Positions 25,697-36,042 are shown, numbered from the stretch's first letter. The stretch is 64,000 bases of DNA from Cognataquiflexum rubidum (GCF_022538115.1 NZ_JAKZAL010000007.1:1-64000); one strand, 5' to 3'. Notes: generated from the sequence alone by a model not told the origin. A program made the numbers and translations.

Positions 25697-26860
25697 ATGT
25701 CAAAAATCATCCGAATCACCACAGTACCTATTTCATTAAAGCTTTTACTTTCAGGACAAATGAAGTTCATGAAGGATGCAGGGTGGGAGGTAATTATGGT
25801 AAGTGCTGATGGCAAAGAAATAAATGAGGTAGTCAAAAAGGAAGGATGCCAGCATGTTATGATTCCTTTTACCCGAAAAATCACCCCCTTTCATGACCTC
25901 ACCTGCTTGTGGCAGCTATATAACCTGATCAAAAGAGAAAAGCCTGATATCGTCCATACCCATACTCCAAAAGCCGGGTTGTTGGGAATGTTGGCAGCTA
26001 AAATGGCAGGGGTCAAAACAAGGATTCATACTGTGGCAGGTCTACCTTATATGGTGGCCGAAAAGCAGAAAAAGAGCCTTCTGGTCAATATCGAAAAGCT
26101 TACCTACTCATGGGCTACCCAAGTATGGCCCAATTCGCCTTCTTTGAAAAAATTCATTGTCGAGGAAGAATTGGTTGGACAGGAAAAATTGAAGGTAATT
26201 GGCTTTGGTTCCTCTAATGGGATTGATTTGGAGAAATTTAACCGTGGGATTCTCAAAGAAAACCACCTTGTGGCCGCCACCATGAGAATCATGCCCGGAG
26301 ACAATGATTACATTATCCTTGCCGTTGGAAGGCTGGTGAAAGACAAAGGGATAGAGGAACTCGTAACTGCGTTTTTGGAATCCAAAATCTCCGATAGGTC
26401 TAAGCTTGTATTGCTCGGTTCTTTTGAACAGGAACTAAATCCGATAGATGAGGAAATAGTCCGAAAGATCAAAGACCATCCAAGGATTGTCCAAATCGAA
26501 TGGACGGATCATGTCGCGCATTATCTCGCATTGGCCGATGTTTTGGTTCACCCGTCGCACAGAGAAGGATTTCCCAATGTGCTCTTGGAAGCAGGCGCTA
26601 TGCAGGTTCCGATTATTTGTTCGGACATCATCGGAAATACAGACATCGTGACCAACAAAAAAACTGGGTTGGTGTTTCCTGTTAAAAACAAGGAGTTTCT
26701 AAAAGATGCCTTGGAATTTGCTTATATCAAAAGGGATTTTATGCAAGAATTGGCAGATAATCTATATAAGGAAGTGGAAGGAAAATACCAAAGAGGAAAA
26801 ATACATCAATTGATTTTGGAGGAATATAAAAACTCTTTACGCTCAGTTGAAGGAAATTAA
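25697..26860 (+). CDS. Glycosyltransferase family 4
   Basis: The 387-residue protein has the GT-B layout: an N-terminal domain with VHTHTPKAGLLGMLAAK and GVKTRIHTVAGLPY, and a C-terminal nucleotide-sugar domain with AVGRLVKDKGIEELV and HPSHREGFPNVLLEAGA, the family 4 E-x7-E region. It likely adds a sugar during surface polysaccharide or glycolipid synthesis in the cytosol. The two NDP-sugar genes downstream on the same strand support this. Confidence 0.88.
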   Translation: MSKIIRITTVPISLKLLLSGQMKFMKDAGWEVIMVSADGKEINEVVKKEGCQHVMIPFTRKITPFHDLTCLWQLYNLIKREKPDIVHTHTPKAGLLGMLAAKMAGVKTRIHTVAGLPYMVAEKQKKSLLVNIEKLTYSWATQVWPNSPSLKKFIVEEELVGQEKLKVIGFGSSNGIDLEKFNRGILKENHLVAATMRIMPGDNDYIILAVGRLVKDKGIEELVTAFLESKISDRSKLVLLGSFEQELNPIDEEIVRKIKDHPRIVQIEWTDHVAHYLALADVLVHPSHREGFPNVLLEAGAMQVPIICSDIIGNTDIVTNKKTGLVFPVKNKEFLKDALEFAYIKRDFMQELADNLYKEVEGKYQRGKIHQLILEEYKNSLRSVEGN

Positions 26861-26954
26861 ATTTGCCCAAAGTAAAAATTCTTAGAAATAAGGAGGGTTT
26901 AGGTAAATTAATTTAAATTTTATTCGTTTTTTAGCAAATTATTAAAAAAAGAAA

Positions 26955-28007
26955 ATGAAATATCTCGTTACAGGTACTGCAGGTTTTATCGGCTTTCATG
27001 TCGCATTGTATCTTCTCAATAGGGGAGAATCTGTAGTAGGGGTTGACAATATCAATGATTACTATGATGTCAATCTTAAGTATCAAAGGCTTGCTGAATG
27101 CGGCATAGTCCGTGAAAGTATTTCAGACAATAATAAATCGGTTTCTACGAAATTTCCCGATCATTCCTTTTACAAGATGGACCTTTCTAACAAGGCTGTT
27201 TTGATGGAAATTTTTGAGAAGGAAAAAATAGATGTTGTGATCAATCTTGCTGCCCAAGCAGGAGTAAGGTATTCACTGACAAACCCTGATGCCTATATCA
27301 CAGCCAACATTCAGTCATTTTTGAATATTCTGGAAGCCTGTAGGGCGTATCCTGTCAAACATTTGGTTTATGCTTCTTCCAGTTCGGTATATGGCGCCAA
27401 TACCAAAATGCCTTTTTCAACTTCTGACAACATTGACCATCCGGTAAGTCTGTATGCCGCCACCAAAAAATCAAACGAATTGATGGCGCATACCTATAGC
27501 CATTTGTTCAATATTCCGACTACAGGACTGAGGTTCTTCACGGTTTATGGACCTTGGGGCAGACCTGATATGGCTTTGTTTTTGTTTATCCAAGCCATTG
27601 AAAAAGGCGAACCCATTCAGGTTTTTAACCATGGGAAAATGAAAAGGGACTTCACCTACATAGATGATATTGTAGAAGGCATCATCAGAGTAGCTGATAG
27701 ACCTGCCAAGCCAAATCCTGCATGGACAGGCCAAGATCCTGATCCGGGATCTTCTTATGCCCCTTTTAAAGTATATAATATTGGCAATTCCCAACCTGTG
27801 GAATTGATGGATTACATCGCAGCTTTGGAAAAAGCGATGGGTAAGGAAGCTATCAAAAACATGTTGCCTTTGCAGCCCGGAGATGTACCTTCCACTTATG
27901 CCGATGTGACTGACCTCAAAAGGGATACCGGCTATCAACCCCAAACCTCAGTGGAAGAGGGCGTTGCCAAATTTGTGGCTTGGTATAAGGAATCCTACGG
28001 AAAATAA
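26955..28007 (+). CDS. NAD-dependent epimerase, UDP-glucuronate 4-epimerase-like
   Basis: This 350-residue short-chain dehydrogenase has the Rossmann motif GTAGFIGFH, the active-site YAATKKSNE (Tyr-x3-Lys) preceded by YASSSSVYG, and VDNINDYYDVNLK, typical of UDP-glucuronate epimerases (LspL/GalE-like). It would supply UDP-galacturonate for surface polysaccharide. Its 94-bp upstream gap may hold a promoter but none is convincing. Confidence 0.87.
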   Translation: MKYLVTGTAGFIGFHVALYLLNRGESVVGVDNINDYYDVNLKYQRLAECGIVRESISDNNKSVSTKFPDHSFYKMDLSNKAVLMEIFEKEKIDVVINLAAQAGVRYSLTNPDAYITANIQSFLNILEACRAYPVKHLVYASSSSVYGANTKMPFSTSDNIDHPVSLYAATKKSNELMAHTYSHLFNIPTTGLRFFTVYGPWGRPDMALFLFIQAIEKGEPIQVFNHGKMKRDFTYIDDIVEGIIRVADRPAKPNPAWTGQDPDPGSSYAPFKVYNIGNSQPVELMDYIAALEKAMGKEAIKNMLPLQPGDVPSTYADVTDLKRDTGYQPQTSVEEGVAKFVAWYKESYGK

Positions 28008-28091
28008 TCTGAACCAAAATTTCATTCCAAAAACGAACTTGGTGAATTTTAATTTATTCATCCAATTTCTCAATCTTTCTAATTCGCAATT

Positions 28092-29141
28092 ATGAAAAAG
28101 AACATCCTCATTACAGGAGGCGCAGGATTCATAGGCTGTCACGTCGTACAGCTTTTTGTGCAGAAATATCCCCATTACCATATTATCAATCTGGATTGTC
28201 TGACTTATGCAGGCAATCTTGAGAATCTCAGCGAGATTGAAAATGCCAAAAATTACACTTTTGAGAAAGTGAATATTTTGGATGTGGAAGCTTTGACTTC
28301 TGTTTTTGAAAAACATCAAATCACAGATGTGATCCATTTGGCAGCAGAATCCCACGTGGACAGGTCTATTACCGATCCTTTGGCTTTTGTCAAAACAAAT
28401 ATCATCGGTACCGTCAATCTACTGAATGTCGCCAAGTCTTATTGGAAAGATCTGGAAAACCATCTTTTCTACCATGTATCAACAGATGAGGTTTACGGAT
28501 CCTTGGATCATGGAGGATTCTTTACAGAAACTACACCTTACGATCCGCAATCTCCTTATTCTGCTTCAAAAGCGGCTTCCGATCATTTTGTAAGGGCTTA
28601 CAGCAATACTTACAAATTAAAAACCGTCATTACCAACTGTTCCAATAATTACGGGCCAAACCAATTTCCTGAAAAGTTGATTCCGCTTTGTATCAACAAT
28701 ATCAAAAATAACCGACCGCTTCCTGTGTATGGAAAAGGAGAAAATATCAGGGATTGGTTGTATGTCGTGGACCACGCAAGGGCCATTGACATGGTGTTTC
28801 ACAAAGGAAAAAGCGGAGAGACATACAACATTGGCGGTTTCAATGAGTGGATGAACATTGACATTGTGAAGCTGCTATGTCAAAAGATGGATGAAAAGCT
28901 CGGAAGGGAAATAGGAACATCTGAAAAATTGATCACCTATGTCAAAGACCGGGCAGGACATGACCTGAGATATGCCATAGATGCTTCCAAAATCCAGAAA
29001 GAATTAGGGTGGGAGCCAAGTCTTCAGTTTGAGGAAGGAATCAGTAAAACCATAGATTGGTATTTGGAGAATGAAACTTGGCTTGATAATGTGACTTCGG
29101 GGAATTACCAAAAATATTATCAGGACCATTATGGCAAATGA
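28092..29141 (+). CDS. rfbB: dTDP-glucose 4,6-dehydratase
   Basis: The 349-residue enzyme carries TGGAGFIGCHVV for NAD binding, the catalytic STDEVYGS (Asp-Glu pair) and YSASKAASDHFV (Tyr-x3-Lys), plus NCSNNYGP, all typical of RmlB/RfbB. It makes dTDP-4-keto-6-deoxyglucose for rhamnose and related sugars. The genes for the later rhamnose steps (rmlA, C, D) are not in the window. Confidence 0.93.
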   Translation: MKKNILITGGAGFIGCHVVQLFVQKYPHYHIINLDCLTYAGNLENLSEIENAKNYTFEKVNILDVEALTSVFEKHQITDVIHLAAESHVDRSITDPLAFVKTNIIGTVNLLNVAKSYWKDLENHLFYHVSTDEVYGSLDHGGFFTETTPYDPQSPYSASKAASDHFVRAYSNTYKLKTVITNCSNNYGPNQFPEKLIPLCINNIKNNRPLPVYGKGENIRDWLYVVDHARAIDMVFHKGKSGETYNIGGFNEWMNIDIVKLLCQKMDEKLGREIGTSEKLITYVKDRAGHDLRYAIDASKIQKELGWEPSLQFEEGISKTIDWYLENETWLDNVTSGNYQKYYQDHYGK

Positions 29142-29160
29142 TTTTCCCATTTGACGATAA

Positions 29161-29203
29161 ACGAAAAACACCCGACCAAATGGCCGGGTGTTTTTCGTTT
29201 TAT
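29161..29203. terminator. Bidirectional terminator between rfbB and the Asp-box gene
   Basis: ACGAAAAACACCCG (29161-29174) pairs with CGGGTGTTTTTCGT (29185-29198), a 14-bp perfect stem with A and T runs outside. It lies between convergent genes and should stop transcripts from both sides. Confidence 0.9.
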
Positions 29204-29216
29204 AGATAAGTTGCAA

Positions 29217-32200
29217 TTATTTTACCTCTACTTTTTCTATTTCCTTGAAGATATCAATTTGGGTTGCTTTTGCTTTTTCCTCAAATTGTTTCCAATCATT
29301 TTCGAAGAAATCAGTCCAGACTTTCATTGCAGATTCTGCACTTTCTTTTGCATGCTGCAATAACCTCATTTCAGTTGGTCCAGGTGCGGAGTTTGAAGAA
29401 TTGGCATAGCTTCTAGGTGCAAATAGCCTTGTCATGGTGCTTGGATAAAGGTTTCGCACAATTCCCTGACCTTCTCTCGTTGGCCCGTAGAATGCCTCTC
29501 TCGTTATATCCACCTTCTTTTTGGTCTCATTGGCTAATTTGACCAAAGCTTTCACTTCCTCATTGTCCACATCTTTGGCATAAGCCAATAGCTTGTCTAT
29601 TGTCTTTTTGGCATCATCCAATTGTCTGGTTGCTTTCATGACATCACCTGAAAGGGCTTCAGTCTGTTTGATAAATTCTTCTCTGGCTTTCAGGTCGGTC
29701 AAATTTGTTTTGATTCTCGGGTCTGAATAAACCATAATGGAAGTTTCAGCAGTGTTTTCTCCATATTTGAGTACCACCTTGTATTTACCCGGAAGTGCAT
29801 CACCGCCGCTTGCTTCATAGAATCCTCTAGCTCTTGCACCTTGGCCACCGCCACCACCTCCACCACCAAATGATGGGGTTTCCACAGAAGATTTTCTGTC
29901 AAGGTTCCAAGTAAATTTATTAACACCTTGAGTAGGGAGTCTCTTGATGGTTCTTATCTGTTCTCCTTGTTCATTGAAGATAGAAACTACCACAGAATCC
30001 ATTTTTTCTTTTCCCGGATCATTGAGAATAAAACTCAGTCTTCCACCAAAATCCCTGTTTTCAGCTGCGTACTTACCGCTTGCAGGAAACCTTTCTCCAT
30101 GTGGCTGATGGATTTCTGCCTGATAAGCATCAGGTGCAGTAACTGCTGTTAACTTTTCAATTGGCGTTTTACCTGCATTCTTAGCAAAGATTCTCAATGG
30201 CCTGATATCGTCAAGGACATAAATAGACCGGCCAAAAGTCCCAATTACCAAGTCAGCTTCTCTTTCTTGTATGACCATATCATAGGTGGATACAGCATTA
30301 GGATAGCCATGTCTCCATTGATTCCATGTTTTGGCATTGTCAAAACTCACATAAAGGCCATACTCCGTACCCAAGAAAACCAGATTCGGTTCTACAGGGT
30401 CCTGAACAATGGATAATGTATAACCCCATACTTTGCTGTCATCAGCAATCCTTTCATAAGACGTACCATAGTTTTTGGTTATATAGGCATATGCGGAGAA
30501 ATCATTGTTCCTGTAGTTATTCGCAATGATCCAAGCTTCACCCGCATCATATTTGGATGCTTGGATTTGTGGGATCCAACTTGCTTTTGGAAGGCCGGTC
30601 AGCTTAGCAGCGGTATTGGTCCAGGTTTTTCCTCCGTCTTTGGTTATTTGGACATTGCCGTCATCTGTACCTACCCAAATCACATTGGGATCTACGGGAC
30701 TCGGTGCGATGGCGATAATGGTAGTATGATTTTCTGCACCGGTGACATCAAAGGTCAAGCCCCCTGTTTCTTGTTGCTTTTGTTTTTCAGGGTCATTGGA
30801 AGTCAGATCGGGAGAAATTACCTCCCAGGTTTCACCACGGTCCGTACTTTTATGCAAAAACTGACTTCCATAATAAATCGTGGTTTTGCTATGGGGATCT
30901 TGCGCAATTGCCGCATTCCAGTTGAATCTTAGGAAGACATCTTTATCAGGATGGGTCGGTCTGACAATTCTTTTATGTCCGGTTTCTTTGTCATATCTGG
31001 CGACATTTCCTCCCTGAGACATGGCATAGCCATACCTGGAATCAGCAGGGTCAGGTACTACATCAAATCCATCACCGAACATGATTTCTTGCCAATAGGT
31101 GTTCCTGACGCCATCTTGTCTCCAAACATATGCTGGACCAACCCAGCTACCGTTGTCCTGAAGACCTCCATAAATATTATAAGGTACTTCATTGTCTACA
31201 TTGATATGGTACCATTGTCCTACAGGGATGTTTTCGGCAAAATACCAGGTCTTTCCACCATCACGGGTAATGTTTAATCCTCCGTCATTTCCGTCAATCA
31301 TTAATTTTGGATCATTAGGATTGATATACCAAGCATGGTGGTCAGGGTGTACGCCTTCATAGGATAGCAACTGCGAAAACGATCGTCCGCCATCTTCACT
31401 CATTCCAACTCTTGAATAAAGTGTGTAGAGACGGTCAGCATTTTTTGGATCGGCGTAGATCTCAAAATAATAAAAAGGCCTGTCTCCGATCTCGGCTTTG
31501 TCGTTGACCAACTTGAAGTTGCTTCCACCATCCTCAGATACATATAATGCATTTTTGGAAGACTCAATCAAAGCATAAACCTTTTGACTGTTGGCTTTGG
31601 ACATGGCCAATCCCATCCTTCCAAGATCTCCTTTAGGCAAACCGTTTTTGTCATCCAGTTTTTTCCAGGTTTCTCCCCCATCAATGGTCACATGAAGTCC
31701 TGAAGAAGGACCTCCTGATTTGAAAAACCAAGGATACCTTCTGTGTTCCCACATGTTGACAAAAATCTTGTTGGGATTATTGGGATCCATGATCATTTCA
31801 CCGACGCCTGTTTTGGTATCGATGTAAAGGATTTTTTTCCAGGTTTTGCCACCATCTGTGGTTTTGTATACGCCACGGTCCTCTTGCTCTCCCCAAGGAG
31901 AACCGATGGCACCGACATAGACTGTATTGGGGTCATCAGGGTGTACAATTATCCTGTGGATGGCCTTGGTTTTTTCCAATCCCATTGATTGCCAAGTCTG
32001 ACCTGCATCCATGGATCTATATACACCGAGACCCATGTTGAGCGAGTTTCTAGGATTTCCTTCACCTGTACCTACCCAAATTATATTAGGATTTTTTTGA
32101 TAAATGGATATTGCGCCGATTGAGTGTACTTTTTCTTCATCAAAAATCGGGGTCCAGGTTATTCCTCCTGAGGTTGACTTCCACAAGCCACCGGACGCAG

Positions 32201-32408
32201 AACCTGCATAGATGATCTGAGGATTGTCATGAATGGCATCTATTGCAGTGATCCTTCCGCTCATGGCTGCAGGTCCAACACTTCTTGCTTTCATGGATTT
32301 AAATTGTTCCATGTCAACTTTCTGTGCAAACAATGCTGATGTTGGGGCAAACATTATCAGCATTAACAAGCAGAGAAAGCTCATTTGGGTAAGTATTCTT
32401 TTTTTCAT
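29217..32408 (-). CDS. Large secreted sortilin/VPS10-like Asp-box (BNR) protein
   Basis: With the start at 32408 the protein has 1063 residues and a signal peptide (MKKRILTQMSFLCLLMLIMF..ALFAQ). An ATG 39 nt upstream is in frame but delays the signal peptide. At least nine Asp-box turns of the S/T-x-D-G-G-x-T-W type (TDGGKTW, IDGGETW, RDGGKTW, KDGGKTW) occur over the first 700 residues, forming large beta-propellers as in sortilin and xyloglucanase-like proteins. A Gly-rich stretch near residue 880 leads to an alpha-helical C-terminal region. No type IX secretion tail is visible. The substrate is unknown. Confidence 0.85.
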   Translation of the reverse strand: MKKRILTQMSFLCLLMLIMFAPTSALFAQKVDMEQFKSMKARSVGPAAMSGRITAIDAIHDNPQIIYAGSASGGLWKSTSGGITWTPIFDEEKVHSIGAISIYQKNPNIIWVGTGEGNPRNSLNMGLGVYRSMDAGQTWQSMGLEKTKAIHRIIVHPDDPNTVYVGAIGSPWGEQEDRGVYKTTDGGKTWKKILYIDTKTGVGEMIMDPNNPNKIFVNMWEHRRYPWFFKSGGPSSGLHVTIDGGETWKKLDDKNGLPKGDLGRMGLAMSKANSQKVYALIESSKNALYVSEDGGSNFKLVNDKAEIGDRPFYYFEIYADPKNADRLYTLYSRVGMSEDGGRSFSQLLSYEGVHPDHHAWYINPNDPKLMIDGNDGGLNITRDGGKTWYFAENIPVGQWYHINVDNEVPYNIYGGLQDNGSWVGPAYVWRQDGVRNTYWQEIMFGDGFDVVPDPADSRYGYAMSQGGNVARYDKETGHKRIVRPTHPDKDVFLRFNWNAAIAQDPHSKTTIYYGSQFLHKSTDRGETWEVISPDLTSNDPEKQKQQETGGLTFDVTGAENHTTIIAIAPSPVDPNVIWVGTDDGNVQITKDGGKTWTNTAAKLTGLPKASWIPQIQASKYDAGEAWIIANNYRNNDFSAYAYITKNYGTSYERIADDSKVWGYTLSIVQDPVEPNLVFLGTEYGLYVSFDNAKTWNQWRHGYPNAVSTYDMVIQEREADLVIGTFGRSIYVLDDIRPLRIFAKNAGKTPIEKLTAVTAPDAYQAEIHQPHGERFPASGKYAAENRDFGGRLSFILNDPGKEKMDSVVVSIFNEQGEQIRTIKRLPTQGVNKFTWNLDRKSSVETPSFGGGGGGGGQGARARGFYEASGGDALPGKYKVVLKYGENTAETSIMVYSDPRIKTNLTDLKAREEFIKQTEALSGDVMKATRQLDDAKKTIDKLLAYAKDVDNEEVKALVKLANETKKKVDITREAFYGPTREGQGIVRNLYPSTMTRLFAPRSYANSSNSAPGPTEMRLLQHAKESAESAMKVWTDFFENDWKQFEEKAKATQIDIFKEIEKVEVK

Positions 32409-32785
32409 AAGGACATATTTTGTTTCTAACATATCAAATAAATTCAAATTAGTCGGGTAAAATATTCTTTTGATATAAGGGGGTTAATGATTTGATGGAT
32501 GGAGTATTTGGTTTTTCCATTTTCAAAACCGAAATTTTTCCGATAAATATACCTACCGGGATATAGAGGAAGTATACTTTTAGTGAGAGGGATTAGGTAT
32601 AAAGTTTGAAAAGTGAGACCATAAAATTCCTGTTTCTTATTTTTTTTTAAGCCTTTACCGTTATAATAAACCTACTTTTACCCGTTGGTAGTTTGGGCGA
32701 AAGATTGTCCTAGGCAAGTGTAAGTTTCCTTGCAAATGAAAAAATAAATCTGAACTTTGTACGCAAATACGTAGGTTACATATAC
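32409..32785. other. Gene-free divergent spacer
   Basis: This 377-bp AT-rich stretch separates divergent genes. It holds the promoter of the LysM gene near its right end. I see no small gene and no clear RNA element in the rest. A weak AAACCTAC/GTAGTTT inverted pair near 32665-32695 has no T run. Confidence 0.6.
32730..32759 (+). promoter_or_regulatory. Bacteroidota-type promoter of the LysM gene
   Basis: TTG at 32730-32732 and GAACTTTG at 32752-32759 are 19 nt apart. Only the first base of the -7 element departs from TAnnTTTG. The start codon follows at 32786. Confidence 0.65.
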
Positions 32786-33940
32786 ATGAAAAAGATTGCA
32801 ATTTTAGGATTTTGTCTGGCTTTTGGGTTTCAGGTCAATGCAAAAGAATTAGTATCAAGGGATTCGGTAGGGATAGAAAAAGTGGGTAACAAGACTTTCA
32901 TCATCCACCAAGTTGATGAAAAGGAAACACTTTTTGGGATATCAAGAAGGTATCAGGTTGCGGTCAGCGATATTATTGAAAACAATCCTTTGCTTTCGGA
33001 GGGAATAAAAATCGGGCAGCGCATCAGAATCCCTTTTATACCCAAAACTGCTGTACCGTCAGGGTCAACTCTCCATAAAGTTCTTCCGGGTGAAACGATG
33101 TTTTCCATTTCTAAAAAATATGGCGTAACAGTAAGCGATATTTTGGGATGGAATACCCTCGAAGGCACTGACATCAGTGTCGGTCAATCCTTGATCATCA
33201 AAGGTGTAGAACCAAAAGCTGCTCCCGTTCAATCCGAGGTTCAACCTGTCGTCCAACCTAAAGAGGAAAAAGCAGCACCAATTATTACCCCGCCTGCTAC
33301 TGTGAAAACTGTTCCGGAACCTAAAAAAGAAATTGCCAAAGCTTCAACTCCCGCTCCTGTAGCCGCAAGTCCCGCAAAGACTGCTACACCTTCAAACCTT
33401 CCGGGTGATTGGATCACACATACTGTAGCTCAAGGCGAGACGCTTTTTTCTATTTCTCAAAAGTACAATGCAAAAGTGAATGACATCCAATCTTGGAATG
33501 GATTGGGATCAAACAATATTTCCGTAGGACAGAAACTTAAAGTGGGTCGGGAGTCTAACTCCAATGTTCCTGTGGTTACTTCCACCGTGCCTGTCATCAT
33601 CAACAACGAAAAAACAAATGCAACCTTAAGCACTACAAAACCCGAGTTGGGCGATACCGATGCAAGTACTGCCTACAAAAACATCAAGGAAACAGGTCTG
33701 GCAGAGGTAATCGAAGGTACATCAAACCACAAAAAATACCTTGTTCTTCACAAAGAAGCCCCCGTTGGGACAATCATGAGGGTAAGGAATGAAGAAAATG
33801 ACATTACCATATTTGCCCGTGTGGTAGGCAAACTTCCGGATACCGGGGACAACAGCAAGCTAGTGGTCAAGCTGTCAAAAGCTGCCTATGACCAACTTAG
33901 GGCTGTCAATCCAAGGTTTCCCGTAGAAATTTCTTATTGA
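32786..33940 (+). CDS. LysM-repeat secreted protein with C-terminal RlpA-like domain
   Basis: A 384-residue protein with a signal peptide (to about residue 19) and three LysM domains, each of the form ETLFxISxxYxxxVxDI...GQxLxI (near 45-85, 97-140 and 213-255). A Pro/Ala/Lys-rich linker separates the second and third. The C-terminal 90 residues (VLHKEAPVGTIMRVRNE, FARVVGKLPDTG) resemble a double-psi beta-barrel of the RlpA type. It should bind peptidoglycan in the periplasm. The next gene starts 6 bp later. Confidence 0.88.
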   Translation: MKKIAILGFCLAFGFQVNAKELVSRDSVGIEKVGNKTFIIHQVDEKETLFGISRRYQVAVSDIIENNPLLSEGIKIGQRIRIPFIPKTAVPSGSTLHKVLPGETMFSISKKYGVTVSDILGWNTLEGTDISVGQSLIIKGVEPKAAPVQSEVQPVVQPKEEKAAPIITPPATVKTVPEPKKEIAKASTPAPVAASPAKTATPSNLPGDWITHTVAQGETLFSISQKYNAKVNDIQSWNGLGSNNISVGQKLKVGRESNSNVPVVTSTVPVIINNEKTNATLSTTKPELGDTDASTAYKNIKETGLAEVIEGTSNHKKYLVLHKEAPVGTIMRVRNEENDITIFARVVGKLPDTGDNSKLVVKLSKAAYDQLRAVNPRFPVEISY

Positions 33941-33946
33941 TTTCCA

Positions 33947-34501
33947 ATGAATAAAGCCCAACTGATATTTCATCACTTTTTCAGATTTATCTGGAATTCC
34001 ATCTTCGTGTTGACATATCCGATCTTGGCGACATTTGGATTGTTGTTCGTTGGGATTACTTACCTCTTTTCTCTATTGTCCAGGGTTTTTGCAAGCTTAA
34101 GAAAAGGGAAAACCGCCGAAGTAATCCTAGACTCAGATTGGCTGACATTGCCACAGACAGAAGGGTTGTTGGAGGCCAAAATGTATAAGCAGATCATGTT
34201 TGGTCCTTCCTGCTTTCAGCTGAGGAGGACTGACGGTGTGCCTTCGGTGATTCAGGATCATTATTTTGGAAACAAGGTAAGGTTTATCGAAGAGGGGATT
34301 TTGCTCGAAAAATGGAACAGTACTGATTCAAAGGAATTGCCTGATTTTGATATTTGCCTTTATAATCCTGACACGGACAGCCTTACTTCTCTGACCAATA
34401 TTAAATGCTTTGATTGGCATCTTTCGGAAAAAGAGAACAAAAACCTGTCTTTCAAATGGTTTGACGGCATTCAGGGCGGAGAGGTCAAAGTGGCCATTTG
34501 A
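33947..34501 (+). CDS. Membrane-anchored protein of unknown function
   Basis: The protein has 184 residues and one or two N-terminal hydrophobic segments (about 15-45), followed by a soluble domain without motifs I recognise. It lies 6 bp after the LysM gene and 1 bp before the TIGR02757 gene, so it is part of the same transcript. It appears conserved in form but its function is unknown. Confidence 0.65.
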   Translation: MNKAQLIFHHFFRFIWNSIFVLTYPILATFGLLFVGITYLFSLLSRVFASLRKGKTAEVILDSDWLTLPQTEGLLEAKMYKQIMFGPSCFQLRRTDGVPSVIQDHYFGNKVRFIEEGILLEKWNSTDSKELPDFDICLYNPDTDSLTSLTNIKCFDWHLSEKENKNLSFKWFDGIQGGEVKVAI

Positions 34502-34502
34502 G

Positions 34503-35267
34503 ATGGATTTAAAAGAATTTTTGGATCAAAAAGTAGCGCACTTCAATCAGCCTGATTTTATAACGCTGGACCCTATTTCTATCCCCCATCGGTTTTCTAT
34601 CAAGCAGGACATTGAAATTGCCGGTTTTTTTGCGGCCACCCTTGCTTGGGGTCAACGAAAAACCATCATCAGCAAATGCCTGCAATTGTTGGAAATGATG
34701 GATAATGCTCCCTACCAATTCATGCTGCACCATTCCGAATCTGATTTGAAACCGTTCTTGAATTTCAAACACCGAACTTTCAATGACCTTGACACGCTGT
34801 ATTTTATTCAGTTTTTCTCCACGTTTTACAGGGAACATCAATCTTTAGAAAGTGCATTTGTTATTGGTTGGAATGAGGAGGAAGACATCATGGCTACACT
34901 CCTGAAAAATTTTCACCACTATTTTTTTCAATTCCCCTTTGCTCCAAACAGGACAAAAAAGCATGTCGCCACTCCTGACCGAAATTCTGCCTGTAAGCGG
35001 TTGAATATGTTTTTGAGATGGATGGTGAGAAAAGATGCCAAAGGAGTGGATTTCGGTATTTGGGAGACCATTAAGCCTTCTCAGCTGGTATGTCCCTGTG
35101 ACCTGCATGTGGACAGGGTTGCGAGAAAATTGGGATTGATCACGAGGAAGCAGACAGATTGGGGTACTGCTATGGAACTGACCCAAAGACTACGGGAATT
35201 TGATCCCGTGGATCCTGTCAAATATGATTTTGCTTTGTTTGGGTTAGGAGTTGAGGAGAAGTTTTAA
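34503..35267 (+). CDS. TIGR02757/DUF2400 family protein
   Basis: The start MDLKEFLDQKVAHFNQPDF at 34503 gives 254 residues; an open frame further upstream overlaps the previous gene and was not used. Typical blocks of the TIGR02757 family are AGFFAATLAWGQRKTI, CKRLNMFLRWMVRKD and CPCDLHVDRVARKLGL, which resemble an HhH-type DNA glycosylase fold. The family is common in Bacteroidota and has no assigned role. Confidence 0.87.
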   Translation: MDLKEFLDQKVAHFNQPDFITLDPISIPHRFSIKQDIEIAGFFAATLAWGQRKTIISKCLQLLEMMDNAPYQFMLHHSESDLKPFLNFKHRTFNDLDTLYFIQFFSTFYREHQSLESAFVIGWNEEEDIMATLLKNFHHYFFQFPFAPNRTKKHVATPDRNSACKRLNMFLRWMVRKDAKGVDFGIWETIKPSQLVCPCDLHVDRVARKLGLITRKQTDWGTAMELTQRLREFDPVDPVKYDFALFGLGVEEKF

Positions 35268-35290
35268 ATCACTTCTCCTAACAGACATCC

Positions 35291-35935
35291 TTATTTCGGC
35301 CATTCTGCCGGATTTTTTCTCCATTCTACAAGGGAGGCCAGGGTATAATCGTCAATGAAATCATGCGCAAGCGCCTGTGGAAGCATGGAGGAATAATCAC
35401 TCAGACAAATCAATTTGACACCGGCTTCTTCAAAGTTTTGATTGGCAATCTCGAAACCGTACGTAAAAATAGCGACCATTCCCAACACCTCGAAACCTGA
35501 TGCCCTAAGGTCTGCCACTGCCTTCAGGGAACTTCCTCCGGTGGATACCAAATCTTCAATAACTACGACTTTTTGGCCGGGAGTGACTTTTCCCTCGATC
35601 ATATTTTCCATGCCATGTCCTTTGGCTTTGGACCTGACATATATAAATGGCAATTCCATATGATCTGCGATAAGTGCCCCTTGGGGAATGCCCGCGGTAG
35701 CAACTCCGGCTATTGCTTCCACATCATGGAAGTTATTTTGGATGGCCTCAATGAGTTTCTTTTTGATGAATTTTCTAACCTTGGGATAGGATAAGGAAAG
35801 TCTGTTGTCACAATAGATTGGGGATTTCCAGCCTGATGCCCAAGTAAATGGATTGTTGGGCTGAAGCCTGATCGCCTCAATTTCCAAAAGCTTTGCAGCC
35901 ACCTCAGAGGCAGTTTTTTTGTCGAATATTTCCAT
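35291..35935 (-). CDS. pyrE: Orotate phosphoribosyltransferase
   Basis: This 214-residue enzyme makes OMP in pyrimidine synthesis. The PRPP motif is VVVIEDLVSTGGSSL, and the N-terminal half has NNPFTWASGWKSPIYCDNR, characteristic of PyrE. It converges with the TIGR02757 gene and is the only pyr gene in the window. Confidence 0.95.
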   Translation of the reverse strand: MEIFDKKTASEVAAKLLEIEAIRLQPNNPFTWASGWKSPIYCDNRLSLSYPKVRKFIKKKLIEAIQNNFHDVEAIAGVATAGIPQGALIADHMELPFIYVRSKAKGHGMENMIEGKVTPGQKVVVIEDLVSTGGSSLKAVADLRASGFEVLGMVAIFTYGFEIANQNFEEAGVKLICLSDYSSMLPQALAHDFIDDYTLASLVEWRKNPAEWPK

Positions 35936-36042
35936 GGTCTAAAATTAAGGTATAAAATCCAAGCGGGGATTGTGCAGGCTTAAAAATTTTATGCATTTTT
36001 GACCATCTTACTATCAAAACCACGGAATAGAATTTTCATCCA

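Noticed and set aside
29217-32408. A type IX secretion C-terminal domain on the large Asp-box protein.
   Set aside because: The C-terminus is helical and charged (FKEIEKVEVK) and lacks the beta-sandwich and conserved Gly/Lys pattern of such domains.
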